64,000 bases of DNA from Tupaia tana (lineage: Eukaryota; Chordata; Mammalia; Scandentia; Tupaiidae), in the NCBI GenBank assembly GCA_026018925.1, contig JAKSZU010000031.1:11217148-11281147 (forward strand), read 5' to 3'. This document shows, piece by piece, positions 41,535-50,977 of the stretch; position 1 is the stretch's first letter, and every line of letters begins with the position of its first letter. A program made the position numbers and the translations under genes. A model generated the notes under the pieces. That model did not search any database. It was not told the origin of the DNA and saw only the letters and a list, made by a program, of their open reading frames with translations.

Positions 41535-42145
41535 CCATTGTATGTTGCTGTAAGAGAATATCTGGGACTGAGTAATTTATGAAGAAGAAAAAGTTATTTC
41601 TTCCAGTTCTGGAGGCTAGTTAGTCCACAGCATAGGGTTTACATGCGGAGAAGTTCTGGAGATTGGGTAGTCCACAACATAGGGGCTTATACGTGGAGAA
41701 GTTCTGGAGACTTGGTAGTCCATGGTGTAGGGGCTTACATGTGGAGAGGGTCTGGAGGCAGGTATTCCATGGCTGGAGGCTGGGTAGTCCATGGTGTAGG
41801 GGCTTACATGTGGAAAGGATCTGGAGACTGAGTGGTCCACGGTGTAGGGGCTTACAGGTGGAGAGGGTCTTGGAGGTTAGGTAGTCCATGGTGTAAGGGC
41901 TTACATATGAAAAGCATCTTGTGCTGGGCCATCTCATATCGGAAAGCACAAGGGCAAAAATTATGTGCATGTGAGAAAGACAGCTAGAGGGAAGCCCACA
42001 GTCTCAAGTTTTTTTGCAATCAGCTTTAGCATGGCTATATTTCCAAAGCCCCGGGACTCATTGCCCTCCCCTTGCACACTGTTGTAGTGAGGATGAGGTT
42101 TCCAATACATGCTTTTGGAGAAGATACATTTACACCCTAGCAGAT
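41535..42145 (-). mobile_element. MaLR LTR (MST/MLT-like) with minisatellite
   Basis: On +: GTTGCTGTAAGAGAATATCTGG, GACTGAGTAATTTATGAAG, TATTTCTTCCAGTTCTGGAGG, then the 48-bp array, then GCAATCAGCTTTAGCATGG, GGGACTCATTGCCC, ATGAGGTTTCCAATACATGC. This is a reversed MaLR LTR order. Confidence 0.7.
41612..41926. repeat. 48-bp minisatellite, about 6.5 units
   Basis: Units start at GGAGGCTAGTTAGTCC (41612), GGAGATTGGGTAGTCC, GGAGACTTGGTAGTCC, a short unit GGAGGCAGGTATTCC, GGAGGCTGGGTAGTCC, GGAGACTGAGTGGTCC and GGAGGTTAGGTAGTCC. Each continues TGTAGGGGCTTACATGTGGAG. The array lies inside the LTR above. Confidence 0.92.
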
Positions 42146-42150
42146 GCCAT

Positions 42151-42522
42151 TGTGACAAGTTAGATGAATGTAGAGTCAGCGCTCTCTCAAAGGATATGTA
42201 ATAAAGTGTGTAGGGAATTTAACCTTTGCACCTTGGTGGGGACCAGCACCTGGTTAACTGTGTTCTTTCCTTAAGATCTGTTCACACAGCCAGCCACTCT
42301 TGACTACCATTTATCATGCTCAGAATACACGGCTTTGAGCACTGCTGCCATGGTTGAAATTGGTGTTGTTATTTTTGAAAGGTTCAGGCTGCGTGAGATA
42401 GCTATGCTTGGACTACTACCTTAAATCCTTTAAACAATCCATTGGGTTTCCAGCAATTTTATTGCAGGCTTTATGTAAATCAGCAGCTGGGAGCTGCCCA
42501 ATGATACAGATCATGCTATTGT
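42151..42522. other. Unique DNA
   Basis: About 370 bp with no recognised feature. Confidence 0.45.
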
Positions 42523-42534
42523 AAAGCATTTCTT

Positions 42535-42540
42535 CTTCTC

Positions 42541-42583
<43 letters not shown>

Positions 42584-43075
42584 TTCTTCTTCTTCTTTTC
42601 TTTCTTCTTCTTCCTCTTCTTCTTTCCTCCTCCTCTTCCTCCTCCTCCTCCTTCTTCCTTCCCCTTCTTCTCCTTCTCCTTCTTCCCCTTCTTCTTCTTC
42701 TTCTTCTTCTTCTTCTTCTTCTTCTTCTTCTTCTTCTTCTTCTTCTTCTTCCTTCTCCTTCTCCTTCTCCTTCTCCTTCTCCTTCTCCTTCTCCTTCTCC
42801 TTCTCCTTCTCCTTCTCCTTCTCCTTCTCCTTCTCCTTCTCCTTCTTCTTCTTCTTCTTTTCTTTCTTCTTCTTCCTCTTCTTCTTTCCTCCTCCTCTTC
42901 CTCCTCCTCCTCCTTCTTCCTTCCCCTTCTTCTCCTTCTTCCCCTTCTTCTCCTTCTTCTTCTCCTTCTTCTTCTTCTTCTTCTTCTTCTTCTTCTTCTT
43001 CTTCTTCTTCTTCTTCTTCTTCTTCTTTCTTCTTCTTTCTTCTTCTTCTTCTTCTTCTTCTTCTTCTTCTTTAAT
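42535..43075. repeat. (CTT)n/(CTTCTC)n tract with internal duplication
   Basis: Pure pyrimidine strand of CTT, CTTCTC and CCT units. An identical segment of about 80 bp starting TTTTCTTTCTTCTTCTTCC occurs at 42596 and 42858 (262 bp apart). It produces long Lys/Glu frames on the minus strand that are not genes. Confidence 0.95.
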
Positions 43076-43102
43076 TTGCCTGAGGGCATGTGCACTCACC
43101 AG

Positions 43103-43140
<38 letters not shown>

Positions 43141-43345
43141 TGAGAAAGTACCCTCCATGTGGGACAGCCACATTACAATCCCTTCTCCTCCAAACTGTTT
43201 TTGGGATTTGGGGCACACACACGTGCACACCCACCCACACACACACACACCTGGTGTGTTTTTCAAGCCTTCAGGTCCAGGACTCTAACTGCACAGTTGG
43301 CCATATGGGATTCAACTGCCTTAACTCCACACCACCTGCTGACCC
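42535..43345 (-). mobile_element. SINE A3 with a 540-bp microsatellite tail
   Basis: The SINE proper is 43076-43345: TGCCTGAGGGCATGTGCAC, (GA)n at 43106-43137, CAATCCCTTCTCCTCC, (CA)n, and head CCACACCACCTGCTGACCC. Its tail side is the pyrimidine tract at 42535-43075. TSD AAAGCATTTCTT (42523-42534) and AAAGCACTTCTT (43346-43357) enclose both, so the tract is part of this single insertion. Confidence 0.85.
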
Positions 43346-43357
43346 AAAGCACTTCTT

Positions 43358-43594
43358 TTATTATTTTATTTTAGTTTAGTTTAGTTTTTTTAGAGACAGA
43401 GAGCAGAAAGTCAGAAATCACCCCCTGGGGGGATGTCCATGCCCCAATCCCTTCTTCTCCATTCTCCCCTTGGGATTTTGGGCACACATGCGCATGCATC
43501 TCGTATGAGTTTCAAGCTGCTGGGTCTGGTACTGAAACTGTGGTGGGCCATGTGGGAGTTCAGTGACATAACCATTACACCATCTCCTGGTCCC
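43358..43594 (-). mobile_element. SINE A1 at the same target
   Basis: TTTAGTTTAGTTTAG tail side, CACCCCCTGGGGGGATG, CCAATCCCTTCTTCTCC, head CCATCTCCTGGTCCC. AAACACTTCTTT at 43595-43606 repeats the target of the preceding SINE. Confidence 0.85.
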
Positions 43595-43903
43595 AAACAC
43601 TTCTTTCCTTAAATATGCTTCTATTGCAATGATAGATGATACTCATGATATTTTTTTGAAAGATGTAATCGTGATAATTGAAGAAAGAAAATGCCCCTTC
43701 TCTAGATGCCCAGTCTTAGGTTGAAAATACAACCCTTTTAGGAGTTGTCCTTGGGTATTTTTATACTTCCAGATAATTTTCATGTCATGATGACCACAAC
43801 TTGATTCTAGATTATTCAGGACCCCCCAAATTCCCTCAAATTTTTGTCTCTGTGTCAAGCATGGCAAAGATGGGTCTTTGTAGCATTGAAGATTACCTGG
43901 GTC

Positions 43904-44172
43904 AGGGACCAGCAGGTGGTGTAGTGATTAAGGTGCTGGACTCTCCCATGATCGATCATGGTTTGAGTCCTAACTTGGTGATCTGAAATTCACGTTAGGC
44001 ATGTGTGCATGCATGCCCAATATCCCAAGAGGAGAATGCAGGAGAAGGGATTGCCGTGTGGCCATCCCCTCAGTTTGGGTGGCGTGAGGTTGATTTCTTG
44101 CTTTTGGTTTCTCTGTCTCTCTCTGGTGAGCACATGAGCCCTATAGCAAAAATCTGTAAAAAAAAAAAAAAT
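43904..44172 (+). mobile_element. SINE A1/A3
   Basis: GGGACCAGCAGGTGGTGTAGTG, GATCTGAAATTCACGTTAGGC, a GTTTGGGTGGCGTGAGG insertion in the palindrome, GAGCCCTATAGC end. Aged TSD GATTACCTGGGTCAGG / GATCTGGGTCTGG. Confidence 0.82.
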
Positions 44173-44325
44173 GATCTGGGTCTGGGATGTAACTTTCTTT
44201 TATTTTCAATCTCCTCAAAATTGTGGCTGGAAACCACCTCCTAGAATCTACTGCCCTCTCTCAAAACTAGATCTCTAAATCCTGTATGCTTGAAAAGGAG
44301 CTCATGTCTTCTCCTCTATGAGGAA

Positions 44326-44412
44326 TCTTTTAAAAGTTCATGAAAGATGTATACTATCAAAAATGCTCTGCATGGTTTTCAAAATATTTTGCATCAAAAT
44401 GAATTGTTACTT
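44326..44412 (+). mobile_element. Mariner-like MITE, partial
   Basis: TTTAAAAGTTCATGAAAGATG, GCTCTGCATGGTTTTCAAAAT, TTTTGCATCAAAATGAATTG. The remaining end is replaced by the next SINE. Confidence 0.55.
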
Positions 44413-44608
44413 GAGGCCAGCAGGTGGTATGAGGTTGGGAAATTGGTTTCCCACATAGTCAACTGCAGTTCGAGTCCTGGTTGTGGCAGCTTGGAAATCA
44501 CACCGGGTATGTGTGAGTGCGTGCCTAAAGTCCCAGAATATTGGCATGTTTATACCTCCAGAGGGTGATTTCTGAAACTATGTAGATCCTCTTTCTCTCC
44601 TAAAAAAT
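44413..44608 (+). mobile_element. SINE A3, decayed
   Basis: GGCCAGCAGGTGGTATGAGG, GCAGTTCGAGTCC, GTGTGAGTGCGTGCC. The GGAGGAGAAGG part is lost and the 3' end is irregular. Confidence 0.7.
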
Positions 44609-44929
44609 AGAAATGGACTCTGATTTGGTATTCTACTATCAGCCTGTAGACTGAAAACACCAAAACTGAGAATAATCTTCAGCTCTATCCCTGAGGTTTC
44701 ACTAAGTTCACGTCTCAGTAAGAAGACAGAAAAATGTCAGCACCGACAGACAAAAATCTGTCAAGGACTATGATTCACCTCCAAGCTCGTCCTTCTTTAT
44801 AGAATTACTTACTTACCATTGACTGAGTGTAAAACCCGTTTTTCTCCCTTTAAACTATCTTACACGATTAACTCCAATGCTGAACCCAAAATGGCTATTA
44901 GATCTTCCTCCTCTCCCTGTCATAAGATT
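44609..44929. other. Unique DNA
   Basis: No feature recognised. Confidence 0.4.
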
Positions 44930-44940
44930 TAGCCAATCAC

Positions 44941-45210
44941 AGGACCAGCAGATGGCATGATAGGTACATCACTGGACTCCCACGTAGTAGACCACGGTTC
45001 AAGTCCTGGACCCAGTGGCTTAAAACTCACTCTAGGTGCGTGTGTGTTCATGCACAAAATCTCAAGAGAAAAATAGAAGAGAACGGATTGCAGCATGGTC
45101 ATCCTCTCTGGGAGGGGGGTGACTTCTCCCTTTCTGTCTCTCTGTCTCTCTCTGTCTCTCTGGTGAGCACACACTCTCTAGAGCAAAAATAACTCTCTCA
45201 AAAATAAAAA
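44941..45210 (+). mobile_element. SINE A1
   Basis: AGGACCAGCAGATGGCATGATAGG to CTCTAGAGCAAAAATAAC. TSD TAGCCAATCAC / TAACCAATCAC at 44930-44940 and 45211-45221. Confidence 0.9.
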
Positions 45211-45314
45211 TAACCAATCACTGCTGTCCAAGAGTCCTTGCTATAGCTTCTGGTCAATGGAAGGCTTCTAATTAATCCTCTTCCATATTTGCCTTTGAAA
45301 TCACCCTAAACTCT

Positions 45315-45498
45315 CTTTTTTTAAAATAATTATTTTATTTAACTTTATTTATTTATTTATTTATTTAAATTTTACCAGTGAGAGACAGAATAAGAGAGGA
45401 AAGAGAGAGCAAGAAAGTAAGCCACCAAGTCTGAGACTTGAACCAGTCAGCTCTGAGGGAGTCCAGTGTCCTTAATTACCATGCCACCTGTTGGCCCC
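45315..45498 (-). mobile_element. SINE A2
   Basis: Perfect 13-bp TSD CACCCTAAACTCT at 45302-45314 and 45499-45511. Tail (TTTA)n, head TACCATGCCACCTGTTGGCCCC. Confidence 0.93.
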
Positions 45499-45764
45499 CA
45501 CCCTAAACTCTTTAAGAGTTCAGCACACACCAGTCTGGACAACAAGGATGCTATGTGTTTGGGTGAGCATCCTTCTTTTAGCTGAAATAAATTCACTTTT
45601 TTAGTTTATTGTGCCTCAGTCATGTTCTTGGATTACAGTGCAATGATACTGTGTTGACATTGGAAACACTGAGTGATCTTCAGCAGTAAGTCTACAGTAC
45701 AACACTATTCACATTCCGTAGGCTTTCTCCTTTGTTAATTTTATGGTTTCTTATTTACGTTTCA

Positions 45765-45880
45765 TTCTTATGTATCTTTAAGGCATGCAAGATGCTTTTG
45801 CAATGAATGTATGCAGGGTGTGATAATCCAGTCAAGGATACTGCTACCATGTACTGTTTTCAACAATAACCTTACAACCT
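45765..45880 (-). mobile_element. L1 3'UTR-like fragment
   Basis: TTTCATTCTTATGTATCTTTAAGG, AATGAATGTATGCAGGGTG, TGATAATCCAGTCAAGG. The same pattern recurs at 53190-53300, and it resembles the reversed 3'UTR of old L1s. Confidence 0.45.
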
Positions 45881-45885
45881 TACAA

Positions 45886-46150
45886 CCAGCAGTTGGCGTA
45901 ATGGCTATGTCGCTGGACTCCCATGTAGTTGACCGTGGTTCAAGTTCAGATCTAGTGGCTTAAACTCATGCCTGGCGTGTGTGCATGCGTGCACAAAATC
46001 CTGATGGGAGAATGGAGGAGAAGGGACTGCGACGTGGCCATCACCCCTGGGGGTTGATTTGACTTCTTGCTTTCTGTCTTTCTGTCTCTCTGGCAAGTGC
46101 ACACGCCCTAAAGCAAAAACCTCTCAAAAATAAATAAATAAATAAATAAA
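45886..46150 (+). mobile_element. SINE A1
   Basis: ACCAGCAGTTGGCGTAATGGCTATGTCGC, GTTCAAGTTCAGATC (B box damaged), CACCCCTGGGGGTTGATTTGAC, end CACGCCCTAAAGC, (AAAT)n tail. Confidence 0.87.
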
Positions 46151-46222
46151 CCTTTCATTCTTGTGTCTGTTAAACACGTTTTTTCCTGAGCTTTTCTCAC
46201 TCATCCCCAACCACCTTTTCTT

Positions 46223-46613
46223 TTTTTTTTTTTTTTATTTTTATTTTTTATTTTTTATTATCTATTTTTTATTACATTGAATTACATATAACTTTACAGT
46301 GTATTACATTGCTTTTTCAAAAGAGAATGCCATGCATGTCAGTCAGTACAGAGACATTAATCTCCCCGCTTCAACATTCAATATCTTTCCTATGTTTCCC
46401 CCAATCATTATTATTATTATTCTAATTATTTTTTATGATAAACATGATTTTTTTTTCCAATTATCAGATCATAAAGTTCCCAACAATAGGAAACGTAGAC
46501 TGCACTCAGGGCTGGACCAAGGGTGGGTCTCGTGCAGCCCCGCAAATGTAGGTGAATCTCCATGGAACACAGTTTCAGGAACGCGGCTCAGGAAAGCAGA
46601 GACGGCCATCAGC
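46223..46613 (-). mobile_element. Retrocopy or truncated L1 with 17-bp TSD
   Basis: Perfect TSD CCCAACCACCTTTTCTT at 46206-46222 and 46614-46630. On the minus strand the insert starts GGCGCTGATGGCCGTCTC and ends AATAAAAAATAGATAAT plus an A-rich tail, all signs of L1-type retrotransposition. Its first part has one frame open for about 48 codons (ALMAVSAFLSRVPETV ... LRFLLLGTL, then TGA), followed by AT-rich sequence like a 3'UTR. It could be the 3' end of a processed mRNA, or a lineage-specific L1 3'UTR. I recognise neither the protein nor the UTR. Confidence 0.65.
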
Positions 46614-46630
46614 GCCCAACCACCTTTTCT

Positions 46631-47754
46631 TGCCATATAGTCTCTGGCATCTACGCTTGTCTGTTTTTATGTTTTGAAATCTTTTGATTTCTAGATAGAG
46701 TGCAGCTATTAGGTATATAGCTTTTCTCAGTTTAGTTGCTGAACCAAAGACATTTGAAACGCCAGGGCAAAAATATTTGAAATGCCAACATAATTGTCAT
46801 CATCCAGTTCTATGATGCGCTTTCCCAATAACGAGCGAAACTTAAAACCCGATGGGTACTCCTACTGGATCCCACGTTTACGTAGCTGTCCAAAAGATAC
46901 ATTAACCAGCGATTGCCTCATCTATTTTTATATTTTAGAAAGTTTTTCTCCCTAATGACCTTGTCGTGCAAATCATTCTCTAAGACTAACATAGGAGATG
47001 AAGAAAGAAATCATTCATGAAAATGCAGACAAGCCTTCGTTCCTGTGAGTCCCAGTACATGTTTGCTCAAGCTTTGCAGAAGACGGGGTGTTGAAAATAT
47101 GCACCTCTGTTAACACATAGATCAAATTTATCCTTACAGAGGCAGTTGTCATTAAAGTGGCCAGAAAGTATGTGAAAGCAGGCATTCAGCACTGAAATAA
47201 GAAACAGAAAAAAATAAAATTGAGATACAATTCTGTAAGTATGGGACTTTTAAAATAATGCAGTGGAAAATTCACAGTATGTATTTTTCAGGTTTCATCG
47301 GTATTTATGTACCAAGATGTTGGCGCTATTTTATCGATCTGAGACATCAAACTACTTTAGAAAAATGAATTATTTAGGTTATAGGTCTTGATTTTCTTGT
47401 GCTGATGAAAACAGGTTTTTTTCCCCCTCATGATGTCTCAGAATTACAATCATTTTATCTTTAAAGAAAAGCAATCTTTATACCCTGAAATAATAGATGA
47501 ATCACTAAGGTATGTGATAGTTTGACTCATGCTTCTTTCAGAAAATGAGCAAAATTACTGAAAATCGTCTTGTAATATATAACCTAGACTTAGGCTGAAA
47601 AAGGACAATCCCTTCTCCTTCATAAATTCAGTAGAAAAGGGATATTGCACAACTTTTGATAAACTCATAGGGGTGCACTTCTATAAGCATCATCACCACT
47701 TGAAAAGGACACGGTAAAAAATACAGCCCAAAATAATATTCGTTCTGGGAATTA
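46631..47754. other. SINE-free unique DNA, 1.1 kb
   Basis: One of the two longest SINE-free runs in the window. AT-rich, no conserved frame or known repeat seen. Contains an isolated CAATCCCTTCTCCTTCAT near 47608, too short to call a SINE. Confidence 0.5.
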
Positions 47755-47995
47755 TAGAAGGCTATAGTTTGAATAAGTCCCCCGATACGTAGATGCGATA
47801 AGCCCTTGTCATGGGAACAAGAGGGTGGAAGTGTAATTTGAGTATGGTGTTATAAGATGGGACCTTGAGAAAGAGGCTAGTGATTGGGTGGTTAGTGCTG
47901 AACCTCCATGATTGGCTTCTTGTGGATTTATAAGATGAGGAAAAGACAGATGTAGACATTGGCACCTAGATAGATATACATACACCCTCAGAATC
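47755..47995 (+). mobile_element. MaLR LTR fragment (MLT1/MST-like)
   Basis: GGCTATAGTTTGAATAAGTC, CCCCCGATACGTAG, GGAAGTGTAATTTGAG, TTATAAGATGGGACCTTGAG, GTGATTGGGTGG follows the sense order of a MaLR LTR 5' half. Confidence 0.6.
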
Positions 47996-48062
47996 ATTTT
48001 CTTAATGCCGTCAGATTTAAAAAGTATCATTTACCACCATTAGTACAGAAACAATCACTCCA

Positions 48063-48400
48063 GGGGCTGCCAGCTGGCATAGTGACTATGGCCCTGGACT
48101 TCCACATGGTCAATGGCAGTTTGAGTCCTGGACCCGGTGGCTTGAACATCACGCTGAGCTCAGGTGCATGCATGCCCAAAATCTCAGGAGGAGCATGGAA
48201 GAGAAGGGGGGGAGGTGATTTCTTACTTTCCCTCCATCTCTGTTTCATTCTCCTCCTGGGATCTTGGGCATGCATGCACACATGACTGGTGTGTTTCAAA
48301 ACACGGGTCTGGGACTCACACTGCCGTCAGCCATGTGTGCACTCAGGCAAGTGCACACACCCTATGCACTCAGGCACACATTCTATGGGGGAAAAAAAAA
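48063..48400 (+). mobile_element. SINE A3 with inverted internal segment
   Basis: Normal + order from GGGGCTGCCAGCTGGCATAG to TCCATCTCTGTTTC. Then 48248-48338 is in minus orientation (CATTCTCCTCCTGGGATCTTG to CCGTCAGCCATGTG), then the + order ends with AAGTGCACACACCCTATGC and an A tail. Second foldback SINE in the window. Confidence 0.75.
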
Positions 48401-48415
48401 AAAACTTAAAAAAAA

Positions 48416-48770
48416 GAGCCCAACAGATGACATAGCAAAAACAAAAAAAATGAATGAAGAAATAAAGTTAAATAAATAATTCTTTCATTATTTTTGGAGA
48501 GGTTTTTGCTATAGGGCGCGTGCACTCGCCAGACAGACAGAGAGAGACAGAGAGACAGAAAGCGAGAAATCACCCCCCGGGGGGATGGTCACGCCGTAAT
48601 CCCTTCTCCTCCATTCTCCTCTCGGGATCTTGGGCATGCACGCACACGCGCCCAGCGTGAGTTTTAAGCCACCGGGTCCGGGACTCGAACCGCAGTTGAC
48701 TACATGGGAGTCCAGCGACATAGCTATTATGCTAACTGCTGGTCCGGAAATAAATAATTCTTTTTAAAAA
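48416..48770 (+). mobile_element. SINE A2 remnant split by an A1
   Basis: GAGCCCAACAGATGACATAGC (head start) jumps to an AATGAATGAAGAAATAAAG tail, so most of the body is deleted. An A1 then sits in the tail. Confidence 0.6.
48486..48747 (-). mobile_element. SINE A1, young, in an A2 tail
   Basis: TSD AAATAAATAATTCTTT at 48470-48485 and 48748-48763. CpG-rich, B box GGTTCGAGTCCCGG intact, palindrome CACCCCCCGGGGGGATGG. Confidence 0.92.
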
Positions 48771-48829
48771 AAGAAACAATTCTACATGTAGAACATTCAG
48801 AAAAGTGGGACTCCAACGGAATTCCTTCA

Positions 48830-49342
48830 ACCAACTCCAGGGAGCGGTGACTAAGGTGCTGTTCAAGAGATGCCAGTTCTCGGGACATGGCTATGTCGCT
48901 GGACTCCCATGGAGTCGACCGCAGTTCGAGTCCTGGACCCGGTGGCTGAAACTCACACCGGGCGCGTGTGTGTGCGTGCCCAAGATCCCGAGAGGAGAAT
49001 GGAGGAGAAGGGATTGCGGCGTGGCCATCCCCCCTGGGGGGTGATTTCTCGCTTTCTGTCTCTCTGTCTCTCCTGTCTGTCTAGCGAGCGCACGCTCCCT
49101 ATAGCAAAAACCTCTCAAAAAAAAAAAAAAATGCCAGTTCCCACATGGTGACCTCGGTTTGATCTCCCAGCCCATGGCGCATGTGTTCAGGCCCGAGATT
49201 GGAACGGGTGCAAGAGTGGAAGAACAGATTGCTGCCTAACCAAATTCTGTGACGGCTGCTTGTCTCTGACTCTCTGCCTCTCTCTGTGTGTGGACACACA
49301 GTGTGTGCGTGCACATGTGTTCTATCATGAATAAAGAAAAGA
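48830..49342 (+). mobile_element. SINE B split by an A1
   Basis: Left part CAGGGAGCGGTGACTAAGG to GATGCCAGTTC. Right part from 49141 CCACATGGTGACCTCGG, TTTGATCTCCC, GACGGCTGCTTGTCTCTGAC, GTTCTATCATGAATAAAG. Confidence 0.65.
48880..49130 (+). mobile_element. SINE A1 without its A box
   Basis: TSD ATGCCAGTTC at 48870-48879 and 49131-49140. The head begins TCGGGACATGGCTATGTCGC: the CAGCAGTTGGCGTAA part is deleted while the rest is nearly consensus. Confidence 0.9.
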
Positions 49343-49351
49343 AAGCAGTTT

Positions 49352-49354
49352 CCT

Positions 49355-49418
<64 letters not shown>

Positions 49419-49684
49419 AGAAAGAGAGAGGTTTTTGCTATATGGTACATGCACTCACCAGAAAGACAGAGAGAGACAGAAAGACAGAAAGCGAGAAATC
49501 ACCCCCCCCCCACCCCAGCGGGGATGGCCACACCACAATCCCTTCTCCTCCATTCTCCTCTCGGGATCTTGGGCACGCACGCACACACACTTGGCATGAG
49601 TTTAAACCACCGGGTCTGGGACTCAAACTCCTGTCAACTACTTAGGAATTTGGTGATGTAACCATTACGCCAACTGCTGGTCCC
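49352..49684 (-). mobile_element. SINE A1 with 62-base poly-T
   Basis: T(62) at 49356-49417 is the tail. Body CACCCCCCCCCCACCCCAGCGGGG (expanded C run), head CCAACTGCTGGTCCC. TSD AGAAAGCAGTTT at 49340-49351 and 49685-49696. Confidence 0.9.
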
Positions 49685-49696
49685 AGAAAGCAGTTT

Positions 49697-50204
49697 TCTT
49701 AGAGAGAAAGGACACTAGAAATCCTACAGCAAATCATACACAAGATGAAAAGAACTCACCGGTGTTTTTGTCACAGCCTCCATGCTGTACCGGCTAGAGA
49801 AGAAAGGAATTTGTAGTTTCACAAATTGTACAAGAAGAAACGTGTCACTACACATCAGTGATATAACAAACCACACAGAAAACCCACATAGACATACGGA
49901 TAGCTGATTGAATCAATAGGAGGGTTTAACGGTCTTCTTGAATACAGTATCAACTTAGAAAAGTCAATCTCCTTCCCTGCCATGGTCACAATCAATTAAA
50001 ACATGGGCGCGAGCATATCACTTATACTGATAACAAGCGAACAATATTTTCCTTGGCAGAGCACATACTAGATTCAATAAATAAAGATGTTGATTCCTTC
50101 CTCATTAACCTATTGACTCAATGGAATTTAAATAAAAATGCCAAGAGGATGTTGTGTGGAAATTGATATGCTGATTGGAAAATGTATTTAGAGCGTCATG
50201 CAGA
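49697..50204. other. Unique DNA
   Basis: About 510 bp with no recognised repeat or coding signal. Confidence 0.5.
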
Positions 50205-50452
50205 TGGTTTATGGCAACATAGCTGGGCTCCCACATAATTGATCATGGTTCGAGTCCCGGACCCAGCAGCTTAAACTCACGCTGGGCGCGTGTGTGTGCA
50301 TGCCCAAGATACCGAGAGGAGAATGGAGGAGAAGGGATTGCGGCATGACCATCCCCCCTGGGGGGTGATTTCTCGCTTTCTGTCTCTCTGTCTCTGTCTT
50401 TCTGGCAAGCGCACGCGCCCTATAGCAAAAACCTCTCCAAAAAAAGAAAAAA
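50205..50452 (+). mobile_element. SINE A1, 5' damaged
   Basis: Head starts irregularly (GTTTATGGCAACATAGCTGGGCTCCC), then is consensus-like: GGTTCGAGTCCCGG, CCCCCCTGGGGGG, GCGCCCTATAGCAAAAACC. Confidence 0.87.
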
Positions 50453-50724
50453 AAATGCATGTCTCCTCTTGAGTTTCTCCCTTCCTCCCCCCCAAAGGGA
50501 ACATATACCAGACACAAGACTGAAAAGGTATTCCGTACGATAATATCTTTGACTTGCTTGGCAAGCAATGCATTTACGCTTGAAGAACACAGATCATATG
50601 CTATAAAATCATACAATGATCAAATGGAAATTTAAAAAGCAAATAAAAAATACGCATATCACTAAACAATACTCATGAATGTTTTTTGTAATTTGCACTG
50701 GAAGTGTGTGGTCATGTGCATCTT

Positions 50725-50977
50725 TGTTTTGAGAGAAATTTTTGCTACAGGGCATGTGCACTCGCCAGAGAGACAGAGACAGAGAGACAGAAAGTGAGAA
50801 ATCAGCCCCCATGGGAGATAGCCAGCCTGCAATCCCTTCTCCTCCATTCTCCTCTCAGGATCTTGGGCACGCACGCCTGTGTGTCCAGCGTGTTTTAAGC
50901 CACCTGGTTAAGGACTCAAACCATGGCTGACTACATGGGTGTCCAGCGATGTGACCATTTTCCCATCTGCTGGTCCC
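50725..50977 (-). mobile_element. SINE A1
   Basis: TTTTTGCTACAGGGCATG, CAGCCCCCATGGGAGATAGCC, CAATCCCTTCTCCTCC, head CCATCTGCTGGTCCC. Confidence 0.83.

Noticed and set aside
41612..41926. CRISPR-like array
   Set aside because: Units are contiguous 48-bp repeats without unique spacers, in a mammalian LTR context.
42416..43246. 276-codon and 194-codon minus frames rich in Lys, Glu and Arg
   Set aside because: Pure translations of the CTT/CTTCTC microsatellite in a SINE tail.
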